DNA from: Euryarchaeota archaeon UBA557
Lineage (GTDB): Archaea; Thermoplasmatota; Poseidoniia; Poseidoniales; Thalassarchaeaceae
Reading direction: 5' to 3'
Assembly: GCA_002503285.1 (NCBI GenBank)
Contig: DARI01000013.1
Span: forward strand, 19,716 to 83,715
Length of the DNA stretch: 64,000 bases
Shown in pieces: positions 36,783 through 46,876 of this stretch. The stretch's first letter is position 1. Every line of letters starts with the position of its first letter. The translations under genes were made by a program, and so were the position numbers. The notes beneath the pieces are model-generated. The model was given only the letters and a program-made list of their open reading frames with translations. It had not been told where the DNA came from and made no database searches.

Positions 36783-37928
36783 TTAATTTCCCCTTCTTTT
36801 ATTTGCTTCGTCGATTATGCTATCTTCTAGCGTTAAAGATTGATTCGTAATATTTTCTCTTAAATTGATTAATTGTTTTTTAAGAGATTTTGAAATCTTT
36901 TTTGGGATATCTAATTTCAGCAATACCGTAACTGAGCCTCTGCCCCTACTAGAACGCATGGAAGGCAATCCTCTAGAATGTATAGATATTGTATCGCCTG
37001 GTTTAGATAATGGCGGTACTTTAATTTTCAAATTCTTCCCATCTATATGTTCTATCTCAATAACTGTGCCCAATAATAAATCTGAATAATTTACAGGTAG
37101 GGCCATTAAAATATCTGCATCATCTCTTTCGAACCAAGGATGTTCTTCAATTTCAATTTCTATATAGAGATTACCAGCAATTCCATTTTTTCCTCTTGCT
37201 GCTTCCCCTTGGCCCGCTATTTTTATACGATTACCACTAGAGATTCCTGGAGGTACTGTAAATTTTATTTTCTTTGATTGATTATATCTTCCTTCTCCGT
37301 TACAGGAATTACATGGATTGGTAACAATCACCCCTATTCCATTACAGGATGGGCAATCTGAAACGACTTGTTGAGCAAATGGGCCAACTCGTTCAACTCT
37401 TTGCACCCTGCCTCTGCCATTACAAGAAGGACAAGATTTTGTACCATCAGGATTTTTAGAGCCTAATCCATTACATTTTAAACATGCAGATAATGATTCA
37501 ATTTCTAATTCATCATCATAACCGTCTATTATAGCTGTAAAAGGTACAATATGCCTAATTAATAAATCTCCACCTCTATTGTTACGATTGGGTCTCGAGT
37601 TACCAAATATTTGTCCAAATATACTCTCAATTCCCCCGCCAAATAGATCATCAATATTGATATTTACGCCTTGAAAACCTCCAGGGCCAAATGGTGAGCC
37701 CCCTGGCCTGTTATGCCCATATCTATCATATTTTGATTTTTCATTAGGTTCAGAAAGTATTGCATATGCTTCTTGAATTTCTTTGAATTTATTTTCTGCC
37801 TCTGGATTATCTGGATTTTTATCGGGATGATATTTACGTGCTAAACTTCTGAAAGATTTTTTAATCTCGGAATCACTAGCATCTTTAGAAATTTCAAGAA
37901 TTTCATAATAATCACGCTTATTCGCCAT
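36783..37928 (-). CDS. dnaJ: Chaperone DnaJ (Hsp40)
   Basis: A full-length type I J-protein of 381 residues. The J domain holds HPD near residues 34-36, a Gly/Phe-rich region follows (SPFGPGGFQG), then four Cys-x-x-Cys-x-Gly-x-Gly zinc repeats (CLKCNGLG, CPSCNGRG, CPSCNGIG, CNSCNGEG), the substrate-binding beta domains and the dimerisation end. It stimulates DnaK and holds unfolded proteins. DnaK and GrpE are not in the window, so DnaJ stands apart from its usual operon. It starts 50 bases after a zinc-ribbon membrane protein on the same strand. Confidence 0.96.
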   Translation of the reverse strand: MANKRDYYEILEISKDASDSEIKKSFRSLARKYHPDKNPDNPEAENKFKEIQEAYAILSEPNEKSKYDRYGHNRPGGSPFGPGGFQGVNINIDDLFGGGIESIFGQIFGNSRPNRNNRGGDLLIRHIVPFTAIIDGYDDELEIESLSACLKCNGLGSKNPDGTKSCPSCNGRGRVQRVERVGPFAQQVVSDCPSCNGIGVIVTNPCNSCNGEGRYNQSKKIKFTVPPGISSGNRIKIAGQGEAARGKNGIAGNLYIEIEIEEHPWFERDDADILMALPVNYSDLLLGTVIEIEHIDGKNLKIKVPPLSKPGDTISIHSRGLPSMRSSRGRGSVTVLLKLDIPKKISKSLKKQLINLRENITNQSLTLEDSIIDEANKRRGN

Positions 37929-37977
37929 AACCTACTCAACCCTCCGACTCATAGTGACTTTTTTCAACCGTTCCCCT

Positions 37978-38703
37978 CTAAAGATAGATACCACATGAAA
38001 CACAATAATTAGAATCCACATCGTTTAGGGAATTGCAAGAAACACAAATAGTTACTTTAGATGTAGAATTAGTAGATTTGATGTCCCATTTTTTATTATT
38101 CTGAGATGAATTAATTAATACTTTGTTATTATTTATTTTCTTTGATGCAGATTTTTCAATTAACATAGTTAATAGGTTTTTAATTTTGAAATATAATTGT
38201 TTAATGAAGTTAATTTTATTTGGTTCTTTATTATTATTATTATTATCATTATTGATGAGTTCAATAACTTCCTCTTCCATAGTATCTTCATTTCTTTCTT
38301 TATTTAGTGAACCAACAAAACCTTTCATTGCAGAATTAAATCCATCATCATTAAAATTACTTTTTGCCTTTATTTCTAATTTATTTAAAATTTCATCACT
38401 ATTTTCCCATAATCCTTTATCTTCTAATTTATACGATTTAGAAAGTTTACGAATTGCTTTTGAACGGTGATACTCATGATCTTTGATTATTCTATATTTT
38501 GATAACATGAATAAACCCAAAAACAATACGATAGAGTAAGTGATTATTTGTGAAAATAGATCTTTTGATAATACATCATCAACTACTGGAAGAACAGCCC
38601 TTAAGGCTGTCAAACATAATACTGGAAAAATTGCTATTCCAATTGATACATATGCTGAGCGATTTGCCATAAACTCAGGATAGTAATTTATCGTTTGAAC
38701 CAT
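37978..38703 (-). CDS. Two-helix membrane protein with C-terminal zinc ribbon
   Basis: A 241-residue protein with two N-terminal membrane helices (YVSIGIAIFPVLCLTALRAVLP and LFSQIITYSIVLFLGLFMLS), a long basic and Asn-rich cytosolic middle that includes a short poly-Asn tract, and a C-terminal double-zinc ribbon (CVSCNSLN and YCVSCGIYL). Its gene precedes dnaJ on the same strand by 49 bases. No family is recognised. The ribbon tail recalls the 29375 protein. Confidence 0.65.
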   Translation of the reverse strand: MVQTINYYPEFMANRSAYVSIGIAIFPVLCLTALRAVLPVVDDVLSKDLFSQIITYSIVLFLGLFMLSKYRIIKDHEYHRSKAIRKLSKSYKLEDKGLWENSDEILNKLEIKAKSNFNDDGFNSAMKGFVGSLNKERNEDTMEEEVIELINNDNNNNNKEPNKINFIKQLYFKIKNLLTMLIEKSASKKINNNKVLINSSQNNKKWDIKSTNSTSKVTICVSCNSLNDVDSNYCVSCGIYL

Positions 38704-38761
38704 TCGTTTAAATGATAGTTTAAATGATATTAACTACTGGAATAAACTATAGGCAGATAGC

Positions 38762-39286
38762 ATGGGATTAAATATTACAATTACTACAATGTTGCGCCCA
38801 TATGAAGATTCGGACAATGTCATAACATCCATAAATAATATCTTTCCAGACTGGAGGTCCGATTCCATAATTACAAAACAATCTTTTCCTACAAATAGGC
38901 TAACTACAAAAATTAAAGGGTATTCCATTAATTTTGAAAAATTTATATTATTATTAAGAAAACAGAAAATATTGGATACAGCATTTGACGTTATGACTAA
39001 AAATTTGAAAATTAATTATACCTTTTTTTCCATTTCAAGACAGTCTGCAATGAAAGAAGTGATATCTTTCATAGTTCAAGACATCCCTTTAGGAGGGTCT
39101 ATGGAAATAGAACTTGAAAAGGAAAATCTTGAGATTTGGTTAGAAGATCAAACCTGGCATCCAGGAAGAGAATTGATACCGAGGCAAGTAAATGATGATT
39201 TGGCTATGAAAATTAATGGTGAACCAGTAGAGTGGTTTGATAAATTTGGTAATCCAACTATGGCGCCATATTTAGAAGAAGAATAG
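38762..39286 (+). CDS. UPF0201/DUF54-like RNA-binding protein
   Basis: A 174-residue protein matching the UPF0201 pattern: an N-terminal beta-strand with Tyr-Glu-Asp near the start (MLRPYEDSDNVITSINNIFPDW), the central LLRKQKILDTAFDVMTKN and a helix-turn of ISRQSAMKEVISFI followed by DIPLGGSMEIELE. This archaeal family is related to ribosomal L5 and is suspected to bind RNA. Length is usual, with a short extra C-terminal tail. It is divergent from the zinc-ribbon membrane protein gene. Confidence 0.75.
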   Translation: MGLNITITTMLRPYEDSDNVITSINNIFPDWRSDSIITKQSFPTNRLTTKIKGYSINFEKFILLLRKQKILDTAFDVMTKNLKINYTFFSISRQSAMKEVISFIVQDIPLGGSMEIELEKENLEIWLEDQTWHPGRELIPRQVNDDLAMKINGEPVEWFDKFGNPTMAPYLEEE

Positions 39287-39345
39287 CTGACCATAAAATT
39301 TGAATTATACGTTATATTGATTGCTAATGGCCTGTAGCGTCATAC

Positions 39346-39663
39346 ATGGAAGAAGAATACATAGTAAAACTTCAACCAGAAGAAAGTAAGGTAAATCCCT
39401 TGGGAGTAATTGGGATTATTTGGAATGAAATGAGTGGTGGAATTGGCCCTTGGGGTACTTTTAGGCCAATATTTTCAATAATTATATCTTTAATTCCTTT
39501 TTTATATTTAGGCCAACATTTCAATGGTGAAAGTAATAAAGCATTTAGTTGGACATTAATACAACTTCCATTAATATTGTCAATAATCTTGTGGCCAGTA
39601 TTATACTTGTGGTCAATATTTGATTCATGGTGGATTTCTAACAAAATAATAGCATCAAAATAG
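39346..39663 (+). CDS. Small two-helix membrane protein
   Basis: A 105-residue protein with a polar head of about 40 residues and two membrane helices (FSIIISLIPFLYLG and LIQLPLILSIILWPVLYLWSIFDSWW). ATG at 39346 lies 59 bases after the UPF0201 gene. It resembles the many short uncharacterised two-helix proteins of archaeal genomes; I recognise no family. Confidence 0.6.
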   Translation: MEEEYIVKLQPEESKVNPLGVIGIIWNEMSGGIGPWGTFRPIFSIIISLIPFLYLGQHFNGESNKAFSWTLIQLPLILSIILWPVLYLWSIFDSWWISNKIIASK

Positions 39664-39672
39664 ACGTATTAT

Positions 39673-40164
39673 TTAAAAATCATCAGGTAATTCGATTGGG
39701 CTAAAAAGATGCCCAGGTTTCGAAGATTTTGATAATTGAAGAATGACTATTGATTCCCAGTCTTTTAATAATATCATGGCATTGATAAATGGTAATTCGG
39801 TAGAGTTAATTATTGTCCTTATTATGGTGTCTAAGATGTCCATTCTATCTATATCAACATTCTTTAGAACGGATTCAAGAGGGAAATGAAAATCAATATC
39901 ATTATTATTTTCTAGATTTACATTTTTTTTAAAAATTTCCAAATAAGGAATTTCTTCATTTACTTCTTCTGCCTTTAAATTCAATGATTCCGAAATAATT
40001 CTAATAAATTTTGAAATTACCAAAGAAACCTCAACTAGAGGTAAATTATATTGATTTACAAAATTAACCATATTCTCTTGTAGAAATAATAGTTTATCTT
40101 CAACCGGGGAATTAGTGGCAGGAATATGCTCTGAATTATCTTCCACGACTATACGAGGTAGCAT
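39673..40164 (-). CDS. Unknown soluble protein downstream of the calcium-repeat giant
   Basis: A 163-residue acidic, helix-rich protein without signal peptide, membrane helix or recognised motif. The head is polar and the middle holds amphipathic helices (VEVSLVISKFIRIISESLNLKAEEV, DRMDILDTIIRTIINS). It starts 15 bases after the stop of the giant calcium-repeat gene and is probably translated from the same mRNA. A cytosolic partner or regulator of that protein is conceivable. Confidence 0.6.
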   Translation of the reverse strand: MLPRIVVEDNSEHIPATNSPVEDKLLFLQENMVNFVNQYNLPLVEVSLVISKFIRIISESLNLKAEEVNEEIPYLEIFKKNVNLENNNDIDFHFPLESVLKNVDIDRMDILDTIIRTIINSTELPFINAMILLKDWESIVILQLSKSSKPGHLFSPIELPDDF

Positions 40165-40179
40165 ATCATTAATAGTAAT

Positions 40180-43100
40180 CTATGTAGTTCTGTCATCATA
40201 TCTTATGGGTGAACCACTATTGCCCCTCACCCCATCCAATAAATCATCTTTAATTTCAAAATTATCATTCAGCCAGTCTCCATCAGTATCCCAATTGGTT
40301 GGGTCGGTGCCGTCTGCTATCATATCACCATCAATATCAATTAACCACCATCCAAATACATATTCTCCAAGGCCCAAATTAGGCAAATGAAATTGATCAC
40401 CTGCAAATCTATTATATTCATCAGTCCACGCCCCATTTATGAGAATATTATCATTAGAAGTATTAATTATTTCATAATTCTCATCGTTATCATCTATAAT
40501 AAGTGAGTATAACATATCTCCATCATTAATTCGATTCATCCTTAAGTAATTTGTAGATACTGCCGTACTACCTGAACAAGTGCCCAATAATGATTCACGT
40601 AATTGCCACCATTCATGGACTATTTCTCCGGCGCAGTCATACAAACCAGCGGCTCTGACTAGAGAGGGAGATGATAGAGTGGCATTAACCGTAGCATAGT
40701 ACTCCTGGAAGTTTGTGTATGGCACGTATGTACAAGTACCTGAAGAACAATCCCAGTCTCCATCATTATCTGCATCATAACCAGCATCGGTAGGATCAGT
40801 AGCATCATGAGTGAACCATGACCAATTTAAATTTGGACGGGATATATATCCTTTTGAAACATCCACAGGCTTAAAGTTAGTTGCAGATACTTGATACCAT
40901 TGAACAGAAATTTTTAGTAAAGATGACCAATTATCATTTGTCTCATTCCATCCTCTATGATATTCATAGAAATCCGGCATCATATCTCCATCTGTATCAT
41001 TATCTAATGGATTGGTGCCGAATTTGAAAATCTCACGTCCATCGGATAGGCTATTATCAATTACATAATTTGTGATAATTCCATTAATGATAATTGGTTT
41101 CATTAGTACAGAATCATCATCAGAATCAAAATCTAATGGATTAGTACCATTATCATATTCCATGAGATTAGTGAAATATAATTCCAAAGTTCCACTATCG
41201 ATCTGATCACTCAATGGATTCAATATAAATTGTCTTTCAATCCAATGCCCTTGTTCTGCCGGGATATCTCCTAATTCTCTATCATACCATCCATCTGCGT
41301 CGGGGTCATAATTTACATCTAATGGATTAATTGGATTTAATGACCATCTATATGAATTAATAGGCAAAAATTCTCCATATATTGAATAACAATATTCCCA
41401 ACCATCAGTCATTCCGTCTCTATCCGAGTCAACATCATTTGGATCACTGATTCCAGCTAAACTAATATTAAAATTATCATAATTAAGCTCATTAATCAGC
41501 CCAATTTTCTCGGATGCAGAAATACTTTTTGAAGAAAATGTCGTATAGAGAGTACTTTTGGCTGATGATAAAGATAATTCATTTTCCTCCATTTGTGCAA
41601 TTATTGCATCTTTTCCATATGAAACTAAACCTGTTCCATTTGGTATTGAACCAACAGCAAGCCTTTTTCCATATATTCTTGCATCATATTCTGCTAAATT
41701 ATCATAGGACTCAGCTTCGGTTATTATCCCATTTCCATCGCAATCAAAGGAATCATTATCAGAATCAATATCAACATCGTAATCAGATAGTGGATTCATT
41801 GACCATGAGTTTTCTTCTAAATTCCATTCTGTGAACCAATATTCATAGCCATCACTCATTCCATCCCTATCAGTATCAAATGAGTTTGGATCAGTTATAC
41901 CAAAAATAGATTCTAAGAGAGGCTTTGGGGCCAAACCTGATTGCCAATCTACAAATTGTTCCATGGCTAAACTCGCCCTAGATTCCTTTGCAAAAATTAT
42001 TCTATATATCCTGTTTACTGATTCTTGAGAATTTATTGATTCCACTTCAGTCCAAAACTTAGGTGCATCTGAAGGGGCTAATCCTCCGTTAGATGGGTTA
42101 TTATTAGTCATATTTAATTCTACAATGTCAGTTATCCCATCAGAATCTGAATCATAATTGCCATCACCTGCAACTAATGGATTAAGGGTCCATAATTCAT
42201 CAGAAGAGTTCCACTTTGTAAATATCAATTCTATTCCATCTAAAATACCATCTCCATCCGTATCTGGATTATTTGGATCTGCAGTAAATCCAGATACATT
42301 ATTACCTTCAAGTGACATAAATTCACCGAAAGATTGAGACGATTCTGCGCCTATCCAGGGCATTGATGTTAATTCTCCCGCAACATTTGTTAAGAAAAAT
42401 TGAGGAGAAGATATTGTATTACTTATTTCACTTTTATTACTTGAGATAACATTATATTCTTCCCAATTATTCATCCCATCGCCATCGTAATCTCCTAAAC
42501 TATCTCCCTCATTGACAAGGTTTAATGACCAAACTTGATCAAACAAACTCCATCTTGAATGATAAAACTCCCATCCATCTGGCATTCCATCTCTGTCAGA
42601 ATCCGCATCTAGAGGATTGGAAGAGCCGATATCCTGAAAAATAATGTCATCTATGATAACTGAATAGTACAAACTAGATTGATCTCCAAAAGATTCTAAT
42701 GCAAAATCCTTCCAAGAATTATGAGATAAATTTGTAGAAAAATTTTCTGGATACGTTAACCCTGAAGATGTAGATGTGGAATATAAAATATCTTTATTTA
42801 GGTAGTATTCCATCCAATTAACTAATTGTTCATCTGAACTTAGAATTCCATCATTATTTATATCAAATCCATCGCCATCAGGATTATTCAATGAATCTGA
42901 ACCATTCATTGGATTAATACCAGAGTTTCTAGGTGACCAATTACATGCATAACGAGCTTCCCACCCATCGGGTAAGCCATCACCATCCGAATCTACTGAA
43001 TTAGGATCAGTATGCATCCAATCTTTGGCTGCTTCGGATGTTTCACCATGAGAAAGTAGACCATTTTGTAAAGTCAAATCTAATAAATTACTCCACTTAT

Positions 43101-45900
43101 ATTCGCAAATATTTTTTAGACCATCTCCATCTGCATCAAGAAACGCATCATTGGGATTGAGTGGGTCCAATGTCCACTCATTTCCTCCTGTATATTCATT
43201 TCCTATCCACCTCCTATTTTCAATTTCCCAACCATCTGGCATACCATCGCCGTCGGTATCAGCATTAGTTGGATCTGTGGGGCCATCTGTCCCCCCTCCA
43301 GTGCCTGAGCCCAACCATCCCTCTAGATGAACAGTAAGTGCAGATAATCCTATTTCATCATCACAGATATACTGCAGATTAATGTAATGACAGTTAAAGA
43401 TTGAAGAATCAGAAAACCACCCCCAATATTCCTCTCCATCTGTTAATCCATCTCCATCGGAATCCACATCCCTAGGATCCGTACTATTATCACCTGAGTC
43501 AGAAATAGAGCTATATCTATATTCATCAAGATTGGTCCAAAGTCTGTCTAGAAGGAGTCCATCGTTACCAAAATATTGTATCCCATCATCATCTAAATCT
43601 CTAGCGGCATCAAATGGGTCTGTAGGATCTAATCCATTGGCATACTCCCAACCATCCGGCATCCCATCTAAATCAGAATCATTAGAAAGAGGATTTAAGG
43701 GGACTATATTCATGTATTTACCGGGAGATATACCGGCGAAAACCCATGTTTCATCGGAATTCTCCAATAGTGCAAGAGATGTAACTAGACCAGGTATCAT
43801 AGTTTGATTAAGATACATACCTAATATTCCTTGTTGAGCATTTCCTTCTAAACACCATGTACCAAATTTAGAACCAATTATTACTTTGCCATTATATGAT
43901 AATATAGATCTAATATCATTAGCGCCTTCTAGAATATTATCAATATTAAGCATTCTTTCATTGTTAAATGCTTCAGTTGGCTGAGATATTATTAAATCCA
44001 ATTTAATTAAATAAATTCCACCAGCCATACCTAACCATAGCCCGGTTAAATCTCCATTTACAATTTCTTTTTGCAATAGATTTACTCTTGAAGTACTACT
44101 TGAGTCAAATATATTCTCATTGACGAAATAATCAGCGTTAGTCTTATTAAAAATCCACCAAGGATTTCCTATTGATGAAATTCCATCAGTAGTATTCCAT
44201 GCTATCAAACCAGAATCTGTGCCAACAAATAATAATGGAATCCTGCTATCCATTTCTACATGACTAATGGCAGTAATAGTAGAGTTAGAAGAATTTAATA
44301 AATCTGATAATTCATTTACATGGTCAATATTCTCGTAATACGGTACATCTTCAAATCCATCATATAGTCTGACTTTCCAAATATCTGAGTTTCCTCCAAT
44401 CAGTAAATCCAAATTACTATTCTGTGTTTCCAATTTTGAAATCTCTGTTATTGATCCTATTGGGAATAAAAACATAGAGTCAAATTCCGGTAAACCATTT
44501 ACCAATTTAGAGATTTGTAAACCTTTATTTGTCCCCATCAATAAATAACTATAATCTCCAATTTCGTATTTCTCCAATATATTCATTTCAGTTCCTTGAT
44601 CTAAGTGAAATAGAGTCGATGTATCTCTGAAAGGATCTACTACTGATATACCATATTTTGAACCAATTATAAGCCTATTTCTCAGAGAATCAGCGATTAC
44701 ATCATTTATCGAGCTATCGACTAATGATGTTTTAGAGTCGTGATTAAAAGAGATTATGGGAGCGTCATCATTAAATAATTTTACCCCCATAACTCCGGGA
44801 GAGACTCCCATTCCTGAATCTGAATCGACCATATATTCCTCATAATTACTGAATTGTTCACCCCATTCAGAGGTAGAAATTGTAATATCAGGAGTTAAGA
44901 ATCCATCTCCATTAATGTCCCACCCGTCGCCATCTGGATCAGTAATTGAATCGCTATAATTTCTTGGATCTAGTCCATTATAAGCTTCCCAACCATCAGG
45001 TATACCATCTCCAATTGAAGTTAAAGAAGATGCAGTAGAATCCGTCCATGAATAATAGTCAGAATCAGAGAATCGAGGATCTGTCCCGAGCCAGCCATCA
45101 TCGAGAGTAGGTCTTTCATATGTTGATTGGCATGAATCAATACTGAGTCCTTGAATTTGGCCATAACACCACAGACCATCTCTTTCAGTAATCCAATCAT
45201 TGGGTGCACCGAATAAATATTCTTCAGTATTAGTAAATTTTTCACCTGCATCTATAATTCCATCCTTATTAAAATCGAAACCATCTCCGCAGCCCCAACT
45301 AAAATCCTTATCACAGCGATCAAAATCTTCTGTCAAATCCCGGCCATCCAAGGGATCAAAATATAAGCAATCCCAGGTGTTTGTTAATGGATTTAGTGAA
45401 CCGACGCCTCCGCTGGTGCACATATGAATTTCGTAGCCATCAGGTAGTCCGTCCCCGTCGGTATCTGCAACCCTTGGATCTAAATATTCACGTAAACCAG
45501 ACTTAGTTTCAGAAGGAGACTTGCCAGTTAAAGAATTTCGTTTTTCAGAATCTAAACACGAATCTAAAGTGAATGGCCAACAATATTCCATTAATGCAGT
45601 CGCGCCATCATTGTCGTGATCCGTAATATTATCAGTTGCATTATACGAATCTAGACCTTTGATTATCATATTAAAATTATTTAATTCAAAGTTAATATCA
45701 TCTCCAAATATAAATTCATGCATATCTGGTATCATATCTCCATCCTGATCCGTAATTGGAGGTTCTCCTCCTTCTGCATCATCAGGATTAATTGAAGAAA
45801 CTGAAGATTGAGGCCTAGTTTGAGAAACAAATGCTAAACTACTTAATATCAAAAATGATAATAATAATGCGCTTATTTGTTTTTTACGCATGGTTACCAC
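40180..45900 (-). CDS. Giant secreted protein with calcium-binding DxDxDG repeats
   Basis: A 1906-residue exported protein. The signal peptide (ISALLLSFLILSSLAFVSQT) is followed by at least fifteen calcium-loop units of thrombospondin type 3 kind, each like DSDGDGMPDGWE plus Asn-Pro-x-Asp spacers (for example DADSDRDGMPDGWEF, DVDSDGDGLTDGEEY, DTDGDGMPDGWEIE). Between about residues 385 and 750 lies a region without such loops, with repeated beta strands (NRLIIGSKYGISVVD, LLMGTNKGLQIS, PLLFVGTDSGLIAW, NGKVIIGSKFGTW) that looks like a beta-propeller. No C-terminal membrane helix is seen, so it is secreted or held through partners. Calcium-rich seawater would rigidify such loops. Possible adhesin or substrate-binding protein. 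Confidence 0.88.
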   Translation of the reverse strand: MVTMRKKQISALLLSFLILSSLAFVSQTRPQSSVSSINPDDAEGGEPPITDQDGDMIPDMHEFIFGDDINFELNNFNMIIKGLDSYNATDNITDHDNDGATALMEYCWPFTLDSCLDSEKRNSLTGKSPSETKSGLREYLDPRVADTDGDGLPDGYEIHMCTSGGVGSLNPLTNTWDCLYFDPLDGRDLTEDFDRCDKDFSWGCGDGFDFNKDGIIDAGEKFTNTEEYLFGAPNDWITERDGLWCYGQIQGLSIDSCQSTYERPTLDDGWLGTDPRFSDSDYYSWTDSTASSLTSIGDGIPDGWEAYNGLDPRNYSDSITDPDGDGWDINGDGFLTPDITISTSEWGEQFSNYEEYMVDSDSGMGVSPGVMGVKLFNDDAPIISFNHDSKTSLVDSSINDVIADSLRNRLIIGSKYGISVVDPFRDTSTLFHLDQGTEMNILEKYEIGDYSYLLMGTNKGLQISKLVNGLPEFDSMFLFPIGSITEISKLETQNSNLDLLIGGNSDIWKVRLYDGFEDVPYYENIDHVNELSDLLNSSNSTITAISHVEMDSRIPLLFVGTDSGLIAWNTTDGISSIGNPWWIFNKTNADYFVNENIFDSSSTSRVNLLQKEIVNGDLTGLWLGMAGGIYLIKLDLIISQPTEAFNNERMLNIDNILEGANDIRSILSYNGKVIIGSKFGTWCLEGNAQQGILGMYLNQTMIPGLVTSLALLENSDETWVFAGISPGKYMNIVPLNPLSNDSDLDGMPDGWEYANGLDPTDPFDAARDLDDDGIQYFGNDGLLLDRLWTNLDEYRYSSISDSGDNSTDPRDVDSDGDGLTDGEEYWGWFSDSSIFNCHYINLQYICDDEIGLSALTVHLEGWLGSGTGGGTDGPTDPTNADTDGDGMPDGWEIENRRWIGNEYTGGNEWTLDPLNPNDAFLDADGDGLKNICEYKWSNLLDLTLQNGLLSHGETSEAAKDWMHTDPNSVDSDGDGLPDGWEARYACNWSPRNSGINPMNGSDSLNNPDGDGFDINNDGILSSDEQLVNWMEYYLNKDILYSTSTSSGLTYPENFSTNLSHNSWKDFALESFGDQSSLYYSVIIDDIIFQDIGSSNPLDADSDRDGMPDGWEFYHSRWSLFDQVWSLNLVNEGDSLGDYDGDGMNNWEEYNVISSNKSEISNTISSPQFFLTNVAGELTSMPWIGAESSQSFGEFMSLEGNNVSGFTADPNNPDTDGDGILDGIELIFTKWNSSDELWTLNPLVAGDGNYDSDSDGITDIVELNMTNNNPSNGGLAPSDAPKFWTEVESINSQESVNRIYRIIFAKESRASLAMEQFVDWQSGLAPKPLLESIFGITDPNSFDTDRDGMSDGYEYWFTEWNLEENSWSMNPLSDYDVDIDSDNDSFDCDGNGIITEAESYDNLAEYDARIYGKRLAVGSIPNGTGLVSYGKDAIIAQMEENELSLSSAKSTLYTTFSSKSISASEKIGLINELNYDNFNISLAGISDPNDVDSDRDGMTDGWEYCYSIYGEFLPINSYRWSLNPINPLDVNYDPDADGWYDRELGDIPAEQGHWIERQFILNPLSDQIDSGTLELYFTNLMEYDNGTNPLDFDSDDDSVLMKPIIINGIITNYVIDNSLSDGREIFKFGTNPLDNDTDGDMMPDFYEYHRGWNETNDNWSSLLKISVQWYQVSATNFKPVDVSKGYISRPNLNWSWFTHDATDPTDAGYDADNDGDWDCSSGTCTYVPYTNFQEYYATVNATLSSPSLVRAAGLYDCAGEIVHEWWQLRESLLGTCSGSTAVSTNYLRMNRINDGDMLYSLIIDDNDENYEIINTSNDNILINGAWTDEYNRFAGDQFHLPNLGLGEYVFGWWLIDIDGDMIADGTDPTNWDTDGDWLNDNFEIKDDLLDGVRGNSGSPIRYDDRTT

Positions 45901-46022
45901 TATTTTATATCGTAAGGAGTGATGACTAATTTATGATACTGATGGAGCGTAGTTCAGACATACAAAAATTAATATAAACGATGAGTTGTAAAAAATTATT
46001 CTAATATCACAGTTATTATTAA

Positions 46023-46031
46023 TTTTTATAG
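46023..46031 (+). promoter_or_regulatory. Candidate TATA box for MBL-fold gene
   Basis: TTTTTATAG lies 42 bases before ATG 46073, so transcription would begin around 46050-46055. It sits in the 148-to-170-base gap between the divergent giant gene and the hydrolase, the only promoter-size space here. Confidence 0.35.
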
Positions 46032-46072
46032 TATTTGTTGATAGACCATTGTGTACACGGAACATTGTAGGT

Positions 46073-46846
46073 ATGAGTTTGGAAATTATACACCTAGGTT
46101 CGGGCAGTAGAGGTAACTCTACATTATTAAGGACTGACGAAACGAACGTGCTAATTGATTGTGGATTTTCTCTTAAGCAAATTGAAAAAAAATTAATTCA
46201 AATTGGTTTAGATGGTAAAGAAATTGATTCCATTATTGTCACTCATCACCATGGAGATCATTCCAAATCTGCAAAAAGAGCCTCTATTAAATGGGATTCT
46301 GTATTGCATAGTAACATTGAAACAGCAATAAAGATGGGTTGGGAGCCGATGGAAGTTTGTAAAACATTTAATAATCTAGATAGAGTTGAATGTGGAGTAG
46401 ATTTTAGTTTTATTTCCGTACCAATTCCACACGATAATGCTGATAATGTTGCAATAATAACAAATAGCGGTAAAAGTGAAAAGGCGGCCTTCATTACTGA
46501 TTTGGGAGAGTCAACATTAGAATTAGAGAAATACATACAGGGCTGTAAACATATTTCAATAGAGGCTAATTATGACCAAAAAAAATTAATGAATAGTGCA
46601 TATCCTGATTCATTAAAAAGGAGAATTTCTGGCAGGGGAGGGCATTTGTCAAATTACCAAACCGGTGAAATATTATCAAAAGTTTGTCACTCTGAACTTA
46701 GTAGTATAGTATTATGTCATCTTTCAGAGAAAAATAATGCCCCCCATTTGGCTGAGAGTGAGGTATTGTATCACATAGGTGAGATTTTTGACGGAAAATT
46801 ATCTATTTCAAAACAAATGGGCCCTGAGTTTTCTAATTTTATATAA
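46073..46846 (+). CDS. MBL-fold metallo-hydrolase (WalJ/YycJ-like)
   Basis: A 257-residue soluble hydrolase with the metallo-beta-lactamase zinc motif THHHGDHSK and a preceding NVLIDCGFSLKQIEKKL, a pattern typical of the YycJ/WalJ-type group related to phosphodiesterases and nucleases. IEANYD and VLCHLSEKNNAP fit later metal-binding strands. ATG at 46073 is preferred; a GTG at 46049 would add eight residues. The gene is divergent from the calcium-repeat giant and convergent with the winged-helix NTPase regulator. Bacterial WalJ affects cell division and DNA repair; the archaeal role is unclear. Confidence 0.88.
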   Translation: MSLEIIHLGSGSRGNSTLLRTDETNVLIDCGFSLKQIEKKLIQIGLDGKEIDSIIVTHHHGDHSKSAKRASIKWDSVLHSNIETAIKMGWEPMEVCKTFNNLDRVECGVDFSFISVPIPHDNADNVAIITNSGKSEKAAFITDLGESTLELEKYIQGCKHISIEANYDQKKLMNSAYPDSLKRRISGRGGHLSNYQTGEILSKVCHSELSSIVLCHLSEKNNAPHLAESEVLYHIGEIFDGKLSISKQMGPEFSNFI

Positions 46847-46876
46847 TGAAATTATATTGATTACTGAAATATATAA

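Noticed and set aside
36783..37928. Complete DnaK-DnaJ-GrpE operon
   Set aside because: Only DnaJ is present; its neighbours are unrelated.
40180..45900. Repeated DNA in the giant gene as a CRISPR or satellite
   Set aside because: Repeats are degenerate, in frame, and explained by calcium-loop protein units.
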